Shown here: in pieces, positions 57,826 through 64,000 of the stretch | Numbering within the stretch: position 1 is the first letter of the stretch | Layout of the letters: every line of letters begins with the position of its first letter | From: Streptomyces sp. MST-110588 | GTDB lineage: Bacteria; Actinomycetota; Actinomycetes; Streptomycetales; Streptomycetaceae | Assembly (NCBI RefSeq): GCF_022695595.1 | Contig: NZ_CP074380.1 | Location: forward strand, 5,958,001 to 6,022,000 | Direction: 5' to 3' | DNA length: 64,000 nt | Translations under genes and position numbers: made by a program | The notes under the pieces: generated by a model | The model's database searches: none | What the model saw: the letters and a program-made list of their open reading frames with translations, nothing else | Told to the model about the DNA's origin: nothing

Positions 57826-58623
57826 TCACAGCTCGCGCACCACCACGTCCAGCGCCCACGCCTTGCCGCTCTTGCCCGGGGCCTGCGCCTCCACCACGTA
57901 ACCCAGCTCGCGCAGCGCCTCCACCAGCTCGGCCGGTCCGGCCGGCGTGCACCCCGCCGTCAGCAGGTCACGCACCAGCCGCCCCTTGGTCGCCTTGTTG
58001 AAGTGGCTGACCACCGAGCGCTTCTCCACCCCGTCCACGGTCCTGGCGTGCAGCACCCGCACCGTCGCCGTACGCCCCGCGACCTCGCCCTTGGGCTTCC
58101 AGGCCGTCGCGTACGCCGCCGACCGCAGGTCCAGCACCAGCCCGGACCCGGCGGCCCGCGGCATCACCTCGGCCATCGGCGTCCGCCAGTACGCGCCCAG
58201 CGCACCCAGACCCGGCAGCTTCACACCCATCGAGCACCGGTAGGAGGGGATCCGGTCCGTGATCCGTACCGCGCCCCACAGCCCGGAGAAGACCAGCAGC
58301 GAGGCTTCGGCCAGGTGCCGCGCCTTGGCGTCCAGCGTCGCGAGCCCCAGCGCGTCGTAGAGCACCCCCGTGTAGATCTCCCCGGCCGGCCGCGTCCCGG
58401 CCTCGCGCAGCGCGGCGTTCTTGGCGACCTCGCCCCTGAGCCCCTCGCTCAGCCCGAGGACCTCACGCGCCTTGGACTCGTCCGCCGCACACAGCTCGAC
58501 CAGCTCCGCCAGCACCGTCTCGCGAGCCGGCGTCAGGTCCGGCAGCGACAGCGAGCCCGTGTCCAGCGGGGCGCCGGCCCCTCCGGCGGCCTTCCCTTCG
58601 GACGGCGGCAGCAGCACGAGCAC
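57826..58623 (-). CDS. yaaA: YaaA-family peroxide stress protein (DUF328)
   Basis: 265 residues. MLVLLPPSEGKAAGGAGAPL is the conserved N terminus (LLPPSEGK), followed by YTGVLYDALGLATLDAKARH, LVFSGLWGAVRITDRIPSYR and the C-terminal SHFNKATKGRLVRDLL. In E. coli YaaA lowers free iron under peroxide stress and has a helix-hairpin-helix-like DNA-binding fold; that role is inferred here. GTG start at 58623. It is divergent from the RNB-domain gene. Confidence 0.94.
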   Translation of the reverse strand: MLVLLPPSEGKAAGGAGAPLDTGSLSLPDLTPARETVLAELVELCAADESKAREVLGLSEGLRGEVAKNAALREAGTRPAGEIYTGVLYDALGLATLDAKARHLAEASLLVFSGLWGAVRITDRIPSYRCSMGVKLPGLGALGAYWRTPMAEVMPRAAGSGLVLDLRSAAYATAWKPKGEVAGRTATVRVLHARTVDGVEKRSVVSHFNKATKGRLVRDLLTAGCTPAGPAELVEALRELGYVVEAQAPGKSGKAWALDVVVREL

Positions 58624-58798
58624 GGTGGTTCTCCTTCATGGCGGTACGGAACGGGGGCGGGGCCGGGACGACCGGGGCGGCCCCACCGAACCCTACGACC
58701 TGCCCGGCGCCCCCACGTGCCCGTACCCCGTGTCCCGTCCGTACCCCCTGCCCCGCCGCCACCGTGCCGGTCGCCGCCGCCCGTCCTAGGCTCGGTCC

Positions 58799-60352
58799 AT
58801 GCCCCGTCGTCATATCCATGTGACCGACGCAGCCGAGGCCCCCCTGAGCGCGGCGCTGCGCCGGCTGCGCATGAGACTGGACGTGCACGGGGAGTTCCCG
58901 GCCACGGCACGGGCCGAGGCCGAGAGCGCCGCCCACCACCCGCGCCTCCCCACGGCCGGGGCCGCCCACGCACCGGACACCACCCACGCACCCGCCGCCA
59001 CCCCCCACATCCCCGCCGCCTCCCGCGCCCCCGAGATCCCACACGCCGCGGAGACCGCCGACGCCACCGACCTCCCCTTCTTCACCATCGATCCCCCCGG
59101 CTCGATGGACCTGGACCAGGCGATGTTCCTCTGCCGGCGCCCCGGCGGCGGCTTCCGCGTGCACTACGCCATCGCCGACGTCGCCGCCTTCGTCACCCCG
59201 GGCGGCGCCCTGGACGCCGAGGCCCACCACCGCGTACGGACCCTGTACTTCCCCGACGAGCGCGTGCCGCTGCACCCCCAGGTCCTGAGCGAGGACGCCG
59301 CCAGTCTGCTGCCCGACCAGGACCGTCCGGCCGTCCTGTGGCAGCTCGACCTGGACGCGTACGGAGCGCTGCAAGCCACCTCCGTACGCCGCGCCCTCGT
59401 ACGCTCCCGGGCCCGGCTGGACTACGCGGGCGTACAGCGGGCCCTGGACTCCGGGAGGGCGGAGGAGCCGCTGGCCCTGCTGCGCACCATCGGCCTCTTC
59501 CGCGAGGAGCTGGAGGTGGCCCGGGGCGGCATCTCGCTCAACGTGCCCGAACAGGAGATCATCGAGCACAACGGCGGCTACACGCTCGAATACCGCGCCC
59601 CGCTCCCCGCCGAGGGCTGGAACGCGCAGATCTCCCTCCTGACCGGCATGGCCGCCGCCGAACTCATGCTGGCCTCCGGCACCGGCATCCTGCGTACGCT
59701 GCCCACCGCCCCGGACGGCGCGGTCGCCCGGCTGCGCCGTACCGCCCACGCCCTGGGCATCGACTGGCCTCCGCACACCTCCTACGCCGCCCTGATCCGC
59801 ACCCTGAACCCGCGCGGCGCGGCCCATGCCGCCTTCCTCCAGGAGTGCACCACCTTGCTGCGCGGCGCCGGCTACACCGTCTTCGACGGCACCCCGCCCG
59901 CCCCCGCCGACGCCCTGCACGCCGCGGTCGCCGCCCCCTACGCCCACACCACCGCTCCGCTGCGGCGCCTGGTGGACCGCTACACCGGTGAACTGTGCCT
60001 GGCCGCCTCGGCCGGCACCGAGCCGCCGCAGTGGGTCCGCGGCGCGCTGCCCGGGCTGCCCGCCGAGATGGCGGCGGGCGACCGGCTGGCCGGCCAGGTC
60101 GAGCGGGAGTGCGTCGACCTGGTCGAGGCCGCGCTGATGAGGGACCGTGTCGGGGAGCTCTTCGACGCGTACGTCATCGACGTACAGGAGAAGAATCCGG
60201 GCCACGGAACGGTCCACATCGACAACCCCGCCGTCGTCGGCCGCCTCGAAGCCGACCCCGCCGGACCGCCGCTGCCGCTGGGCCACCGTCTGCGCGTACG
60301 CCTGGCCGCCGCCGACCCCGGCTACGCCCCGGTCCGCTTCATCCCGGCCTGA
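58799..60352 (+). CDS. RNB-domain exoribonuclease (RNase II/R-like, short form)
   Basis: 517 residues. The RNB active site is recognised from LPFFTIDPPGSMDLDQAMFL (metal-binding aspartates), VHYAIADVAAFVTPGG, FPDERVPLHPQVLSEDAASL and the later ISLLTGMAAAELMLASGTGI and PYAHTTAPLRRLVDRYTGEL. It lacks the N-terminal cold-shock domains of full RNase R, and the first 90 residues hold an Ala/His/Pro-rich insertion (HAPDTTHAPAATPH). A C-terminal OB-like segment (YVIDVQEKNPGHGTVHIDNP) remains. It should be a 3'-5' hydrolytic RNase. The ATG gives the conserved MPRRHIHV start. Confidence 0.92.
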   Translation: MPRRHIHVTDAAEAPLSAALRRLRMRLDVHGEFPATARAEAESAAHHPRLPTAGAAHAPDTTHAPAATPHIPAASRAPEIPHAAETADATDLPFFTIDPPGSMDLDQAMFLCRRPGGGFRVHYAIADVAAFVTPGGALDAEAHHRVRTLYFPDERVPLHPQVLSEDAASLLPDQDRPAVLWQLDLDAYGALQATSVRRALVRSRARLDYAGVQRALDSGRAEEPLALLRTIGLFREELEVARGGISLNVPEQEIIEHNGGYTLEYRAPLPAEGWNAQISLLTGMAAAELMLASGTGILRTLPTAPDGAVARLRRTAHALGIDWPPHTSYAALIRTLNPRGAAHAAFLQECTTLLRGAGYTVFDGTPPAPADALHAAVAAPYAHTTAPLRRLVDRYTGELCLAASAGTEPPQWVRGALPGLPAEMAAGDRLAGQVERECVDLVEAALMRDRVGELFDAYVIDVQEKNPGHGTVHIDNPAVVGRLEADPAGPPLPLGHRLRVRLAAADPGYAPVRFIPA

Positions 60353-60371
60353 CCCGCCCCGGCCCTCCCCG

Positions 60372-61046
60372 CTACCCCGTCACCCCCGCTATCCCGTCAC
60401 CCCCGCTGCCCCACCACCGGCCGCACCCCTCCCTGAACTCCCTCCCGAGTCGCCTCCCGGATCGCCGCGACCGCCCCCGCGCGTCATCCGCGTGGAACCG
60501 CACCGTACGCACTTCCTCTTCCTGCCCCAACAGCCGTACCGCAACGACCGGTTCGGCCAGTTCGACCGTCACGGACGTCTGCCCGGCGACCGCCAGCTCC
60601 AGTACGCCTTCCCCCGCCGCGCCCCGCCCGTCCTTCGAGAACCGCAGGTCGTACCGTACGGACGCGATCCGCTCCAGCGGTATCCACAGATCCATCCGGG
60701 CCCCTTGGCGGATCCGCAGCCCGTCCGCCGTCAGCACATGCGGCCGGGTGACGGCGGCGGCATGTACTCCCAGCACCATCAGCACCGTGTACACGTCCAG
60801 TACGAGCATCACCAGATGCACCACCGGCATCTCGGCGAGCAGAACCGCCATCCCCACCGTCTCCACGACGCACACGAACGTCATCCCGTACAGCAAGACC
60901 GCCTGCGTCCCCGCGTACCGGATGGCGTGATCCCCTTCACCCACCCCGTGCCGCCGCCGCACCAGCCACAGCGCCAGACTCGCCAGCCACCGCCCCTCGT
61001 GCGCGAGCAGCCGCCGCCCCGCGCCCCCGTCACCCCGTCCGCTCAC
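60372..61046 (-). CDS. Membrane protein of unknown function (PH-like C-terminal domain)
   Basis: 224 residues from GTG 61046. Two membrane helices are visible (YAGTQAVLLYGMTFVCVVET and VVHLVMLVLDVYTVLMVLGV). After them a beta-rich domain (LTADGLRIRQGARMDLWIPL, ERIASVRYDLRF, VELAEPVVAVRLLGQEEEVR) looks like a PH-type fold found in other Streptomyces membrane proteins. The start codon overlaps the stop of the truncated merR gene upstream (GTGA), so the two are translationally coupled and share the MerR-type promoter. No function assigned; the coupling suggests it is the regulated gene. Confidence 0.75.
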   Translation of the reverse strand: MSGRGDGGAGRRLLAHEGRWLASLALWLVRRRHGVGEGDHAIRYAGTQAVLLYGMTFVCVVETVGMAVLLAEMPVVHLVMLVLDVYTVLMVLGVHAAAVTRPHVLTADGLRIRQGARMDLWIPLERIASVRYDLRFSKDGRGAAGEGVLELAVAGQTSVTVELAEPVVAVRLLGQEEEVRTVRFHADDARGRSRRSGRRLGREFREGCGRWWGSGGDGIAGVTG

Positions 61047-61219
61047 CAAAACCACCGTCCTTCCCACCACACCCGCGCCCGCGCCACCGCGTCAGCCATC
61101 CCGTACTCCCGGTAACCGTTGGCGCGTCGCTCGGGCTCCGGCAGCAGCCCCAGGTGGTGGTAGTGCCGTACGGCACGCGTACTGACCCCGGCCGGCGCCG
61201 CCAGCTCCCCGATCCTCAT
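61043..61219 (-). CDS. Truncated MerR-family regulator (DNA-binding domain only)
   Basis: 58 residues: MRIGELAAPAGVSTRAVRHY and HHLGLLPEPERRANGYREYG are a complete MerR winged helix-turn-helix, then the frame runs through DAVARARVWWEGRWFW to a stop. The long coiled-coil dimerisation helix and effector domain of normal MerR proteins (usually 120 or more residues) are missing. GGGAGGTCGTC precedes the ATG. The stop overlaps the start of the membrane protein gene, which occupies the position of the missing C-terminal domain, as if a deletion had fused the regulator's head to an unrelated gene. It might act as a dominant-negative or constitutive DNA binder, or be non-functional. Confidence 0.8.
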   Translation of the reverse strand: MRIGELAAPAGVSTRAVRHYHHLGLLPEPERRANGYREYGMADAVARARVWWEGRWFW

Positions 61220-61238
61220 GACGACCTCCCGCGGACCA

Positions 61239-61268
61239 GTAGAAACCTTGTCGCTACGACAAGGTCAA
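61239..61268 (-). promoter_or_regulatory. MerR-type promoter with 21-bp operator palindrome
   Basis: On the minus strand TTGACC (-35) and TCTACT (-10) are separated by 19 bases, the overlong spacer that defines MerR-controlled promoters. The spacer is a near-complete palindrome: ACCTTGTCG-TAG-CGACAAGGT (61265-61245). It drives the truncated merR and the coupled membrane protein gene. Confidence 0.85.
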
Positions 61269-61321
61269 CCCTCCGCCCGGGCGGCTGAGCCCCCGCTCCC
61301 GCCAGGTACCATGGTCCATAC

Positions 61322-61729
61322 GGCGGACGAGCCGGCCGGGCGGTCGCGTGGGGATCATTCGATCCCCCCGAGGAACGTCCGGGCTCCACAGGGCAGGGTG
61401 GTGGGTAACGCCCACCCGGGGTGACCCGCGGGACAGTGCCACAGAAAACAGACCGCCGGGGCCGCAAGGCTCCGGTAAGGGTGAAACGGTGGTGTAAGAG
61501 ACCACCAGCCTCCGAGGTGACTCGGAGGGCTAGGTAAACCCCACCTGGAGCAAGGTCAAAAGGGGGCACCCCGGTGCTCCTGCGCGGACGTTCGAGGGCT
61601 GCCCGCCCGAGTCCGCGGGTAGACCGCACGAGGCTGCCGGCAACGACAGCCCTAGATGGATGGCCGCCTCCCCTGGGCCCGCAAGGCCCCAGGGAGACAG
61701 AACCCGGCGTACAGGCCGACTCGTCCGCC
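61322..61729 (+). ncRNA. rnpB: RNase P RNA (class A)
   Basis: About 408 bases of M1-type RNA. The ends pair as helix P1 (GGCGGACGAG at 61322 with CTCGTCCGCC ending at 61729). Universal core elements are visible in order: GAGGAACGTCCGGGCTCCAC (CR I), CAGGGCAGGGTGGTGGGTAA, ACAGTGCCACAGAAAACAGA (CR II), CGGTAAGGGTGAAACGGTGG, TAAGAGACCACCAGC, GGCTAGGTAAACCCCACCTG, then AGCAAGGTCAAAAGG and the 3' part TAGATGGATG. It is transcribed divergently from the truncated merR gene and processes the 5' ends of tRNAs. Exact ends are inferred from P1. Confidence 0.95.
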
Positions 61730-62004
61730 ACTATGGCCCTGACCAGGCAAAACACCCTGGGAGGGGCCACTGTGCGTCGTCTGGCCATTCCCTCCCCGAC
61801 CTGCGGTTTTCCCGCGACTTCCCGCGCGATTGTGCACTGGTTGTGCGCGCTGTCCCTCGGGGCGTCGGGGCGCGCCGTACGCCGTCGGGCTGTGAGCGGC
61901 GCGGGCGGGAGCCCTCGGCACAGCACCGAAACATGGGAACGGGGACACCGCGCGTCAGCGGGACGTTGAGGGAGCTCTTCTGGCGCCGTGGCAGTGGGGC
62001 GGTG

Positions 62005-62217
62005 TTATCGGAGGCCGTGGCGGTCGAGGCGCTGGATGAGGCCGGTGCGGCGTCGATGGTCCTCGCGCAGGCGCGCCAGGCGCTGGTCGAAGTCGGCGGG
62101 CCGTCCGGTGTGGGCGCAGGCGTCGCGCAGTTCCGCGAGGAGGGCGGCGGCCACTTGGCTGGGGGCAATGTCCGGCTGGCTTGTTCTGGTGGTGGGTCGG
62201 TTGGTGCGAGGGGCGAC
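62005..62217 (-). pseudogene. C-terminal fragment of a larger protein (gene remnant)
   Basis: An open stretch bounded upstream by a stop (TGA at 62220-62218) reads PSQVAAALLAELRDACAHTG and DFDQRLARLREDHRRRTGLI to QRLDRHGLR-stop. The amphipathic, Ala/Leu/Arg/Glu-rich pattern looks like the end of a genuine protein, perhaps of the SWIM zinc-finger family, but there is no plausible start or upstream body in any frame. It is probably the tail of a gene whose front was deleted. Low certainty about identity. Confidence 0.35.
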
Positions 62218-62373
62218 TCAAGTGGTGGGGTGGGGGCGCGGCCGTGGAGGGTGCGGCGGGTGGTGAGGGGGTTCGTAGGTGTGAGGGTGTGGGCGGGTGA
62301 GGGGTGGACGCGCGCGGCCCGGCGGGACGGGGTGTCCTGCCGGGCCGCTGTCGGAGGCGTCGGTTGCCGGTCG

Positions 62374-62437
62374 GCGCTTGAACTCAGCGCTCGAACTCAG
62401 CGCTTGAATCAGCGCTCGGATCTAGTGCTTGAAGGCG
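62374..62437. repeat. 13-bp tandem repeat (4-5 copies) containing the csbD-like stop codon
   Basis: On the minus strand the units read TGAGTTCAAGCGC, TGAGTTCGAGCGC, TGATTCAAGCGC and TAGATCCGAGCGC, preceded by the coding TTCAAGCAC. The TAG of the fourth unit is the gene's actual stop and each further unit repeats a stop codon. Confidence 0.85.
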
Positions 62438-62595
62438 TCCTTGGCCTTTTCGGCGGCCTGGCGCAGATTGCCCTTGGCCTTCTCGGCACGCCCCTCGGCG
62501 GTCCGGCTCTCGTTGCCGACCGCGCGTCCGGCGGCTTCCTTCGCGGCGCCCTTGGCCTGCTCGGTCTTGGCGGCGGCCTTGTGCTGCCCGGTCAT
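62422..62595 (-). CDS. CsbD-family stress-response protein
   Basis: 57 residues: MTGQHKAAAKTEQAKGAAKE, AAGRAVGNESRTAEGRAEKA and KGNLRQAAEKAKDAF, the lysine/alanine/glutamate-rich helical repeat typical of CsbD-like proteins induced by general stress. The ATG at 62595 follows GAGGAGTGACACC; an upstream in-frame codon at 62610 lacks a ribosome binding site. The protein is probably cytosolic and largely helical. Its stop codon lies inside the 13-bp tandem repeat. Confidence 0.9.
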   Translation of the reverse strand: MTGQHKAAAKTEQAKGAAKEAAGRAVGNESRTAEGRAEKAKGNLRQAAEKAKDAFKH

Positions 62596-62738
62596 GGTGT
62601 CACTCCTCAAAGGTCGAGGTGTTCCTTGACAAGGGTCCGCCTCCCCGGCAGCCGCGCGGGCAAACCTCCCTTTTCGGAAGATGTCCTGGCTTGGGTCCCG
62701 ACTTGGGTCCGGGCTTTTGTCCGGGCTTTTGTTCCGGT

Positions 62739-63881
62739 TCAGGAGGACTGGGCCTCGTTGTAGAGGTTCTTCGCGTCGTCACCGAAGTACGGCCCGAACA
62801 TCCTGTTGGGCAGGAAGGTGTAGCCGAAGCTGTTCACCGAGGACTGCAGGCCCGCACCGGCGGACTCGTCGAAGTCCGTGAACCAGGGGCCGCCGCTGGA
62901 GCCGCCGGTCATGTTGCAGGCCATGCCGTGGTCGGTGGAGAACAGCGGGTCCTTCATGGTGTTGCCGCTGCAGTAGATCAGCTTGGTGCCGTCGTACGGG
63001 GCCGCGGCCGGGTAACCGAAGGCGTACATCGGCTTGTTGTAGCCGGTGTTGAACGCCACGCCCTGGCCGCCGACGACATCGGTCAGCCGGTTGCCGCCGG
63101 CCGGGGCGACGACGGCCGCGCCGATGTCGTAGTTGATGTTCTCGCTCGCCGTCCACTGGGGCGTGCTCAGGGTTTTGCTCGCCGTCCACCTGCCGTACGG
63201 GGCCTGGCCGTCGTGGTACCCGGGGACGAAGACCCAGTCGGTGTGCCAGGAGCCGTTGAGTTTCACGCAGTGCCCGGCGGTGAGCACGGTGCTCTTGTTG
63301 GCGCTGGTGACCGCGTCACCGGAGCAGGAGGCCGTACGCCCCTGATAGGTGAAGAACACCCGGCCGACGGTGTACTCGACCGCTCCGTCATCGGTCCAGG
63401 GCCCGCCCGGCTGCGGGAAGGAGGCGGCTTTGGAGGAGGTGGAGCGTGCGGGGCGTGTGGGGCCAGAGGTGAGCGGGGTGCCTCGGGGGACGCGTTCCCG
63501 GGTGGCCTCGGGGGTCACGGTGAGCAGGTCCAGGGGCGTGGCCCGGCGCATCCGCTCGGCGGTCCAGAAGGCGGCGGCCCGGGACCGGTCGGCAGGGGAG
63601 AACGTATGGGACGGCGCGGTGGCGGCCGGGGGAGTGGCACCCGCGGCCCCGGCGCTCCCGGTGGCCGAGGAGGCGGTCGCGGCGCCGGCCGTGCCGGTCT
63701 GGAGGGCCGCGACGAGCAGGGTGCCGGTGGCCAGCAGGGCTCCGAGGGCCGTACGGGACGCGGCGCGCCGCAGACGCGGGCGCGCGCGGTGGCCGGAGCC
63801 TTCGCGGGCGGCACGGGAAGCACCGGGAGAACGAGAAGCGCGGAAAGTACGGGAAGCGCGGGAAGCAGCGGTTCGTATCAC
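62739..63881 (-). CDS. Secreted trypsin-like serine protease
   Basis: 380 residues. A long basic N terminus rich in Ser/Arg (RTAASRASRTFRASRSPGAS) precedes a signal helix (RTALGALLATGTLLVAALQT, cleavage near GAAT). The pro-region follows, then the chymotrypsin-fold domain: histidine in TVLTAGHCVKLNG, aspartate in ENINYDIGAAVVAPAGG and serine in CNMTGGSSGGPWFTDF. Four cysteines (SCSGD, GHCV, IYCSG, ACNMTGG) suit two disulfides. The GTG at 63881 is preceded by AAGGAG. It resembles exported Streptomyces trypsin-like peptidases annotated as V8-like Glu-specific. Substrate unknown. Confidence 0.9.
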   Translation of the reverse strand: MIRTAASRASRTFRASRSPGASRAAREGSGHRARPRLRRAASRTALGALLATGTLLVAALQTGTAGAATASSATGSAGAAGATPPAATAPSHTFSPADRSRAAAFWTAERMRRATPLDLLTVTPEATRERVPRGTPLTSGPTRPARSTSSKAASFPQPGGPWTDDGAVEYTVGRVFFTYQGRTASCSGDAVTSANKSTVLTAGHCVKLNGSWHTDWVFVPGYHDGQAPYGRWTASKTLSTPQWTASENINYDIGAAVVAPAGGNRLTDVVGGQGVAFNTGYNKPMYAFGYPAAAPYDGTKLIYCSGNTMKDPLFSTDHGMACNMTGGSSGGPWFTDFDESAGAGLQSSVNSFGYTFLPNRMFGPYFGDDAKNLYNEAQSS

Positions 63882-64000
63882 GCGTAACTCCTTCTGCGAT
63901 GACCGCGCGGTGTGCCACACGGCCGTGAGGAACGTGGCCGCGGGTTCGGCGGCCCGGCAGATGAGCGGTGCGGACGGAACGTGCGAAGGGGCGTGCGGAT

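Noticed and set aside
61574..61969. Open frames overlapping rnpB
   Set aside because: They coincide with the RNase P RNA helices and have no ribosome binding site or protein-like composition.

Overview
The window is a piece of actinomycete chromosome, almost certainly Streptomyces. GC is very high, many starts are GTG or TTG, and gene junctions often overlap as ATGA or GTGA. Lineage markers include a SapB-type ram locus, mycothiol-dependent DinB-like enzymes, an XRE/DUF397 pair, an iron box of the DmdR/IdeR type and an actinobacterial RNase P RNA. Most of it reads as core chromosome. A decayed IS5-like transposase (about 1.75-2.35 kb) and an XRE/DUF397 cassette (about 40.2-42.6 kb) are the clearest signs of mobility.

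Layout, 0-14 kb: a DinB-family tail, a secreted lipase, the transposase relic, a PPOX enzyme, a secreted transglycosylase-like protein and a GNAT enzyme. Next is a five-gene minus-strand operon (10347 to 4061) coding a surface alpha-toroid protein, an SCO2322-family surface protein and an ECF vitamin/metal transporter (EcfT, fused double ATPase, S component). A candidate structured RNA leader precedes it. An MBL-fold hydrolase diverges from an aldehyde dehydrogenase-ferredoxin pair.

14.4-22.6 kb is a complete ramC-ramS-ramA-ramB-ramR locus for a SapB/AmfS-type class III lanthipeptide. The 37-aa precursor carries two S-x2-S-x3-C motifs. Upstream of ramC are five TGC(A/G)TTC heptamers and a hairpin next to the ribosome binding site. 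22.9-27.2 kb holds a KstR-like TetR regulator divergent from a glycosyltransferase-methyltransferase-prenyltransferase-fold operon. A perfect TnnAACnnGTTnnA operator lies between them. A second perfect copy precedes a MaoC-alcohol dehydrogenase-SDR operon at 46.1 kb, and a one-mismatch copy precedes the aldehyde dehydrogenase at 12.2 kb, which suggests a small local regulon.

27-46 kb carries secreted and membrane proteins of unknown role, DinB-like enzymes, an F420-dependent oxidoreductase, an amidase, a methyltransferase, an MFS pump, an epimerase-like protein, and a two-component/ABC system whose kinase and regulator are separated by the XRE/DUF397 cassette. 49-64 kb holds a divergent pair with an iron box (beta-propeller-like protein and siderophore-binding lipoprotein), the nif3-zinc ribbon-RNase H/phosphatase operon, KDPG aldolase, a TetR regulator, YaaA, an RNB nuclease, a truncated MerR gene with an intact MerR-type promoter, rnpB, CsbD and a secreted trypsin-like protease.

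Two patterns run through the window. First, five genes (ramR, the amidase, the 34.6 kb membrane protein, the DUF397 gene and the SDR) are each restored by adding one base, in four cases one C in a C run. This looks like systematic base-calling error or recent single-base loss. Second, short tandem repeats repeatedly sit on gene 3' ends, with the repeat unit containing the stop codon itself.
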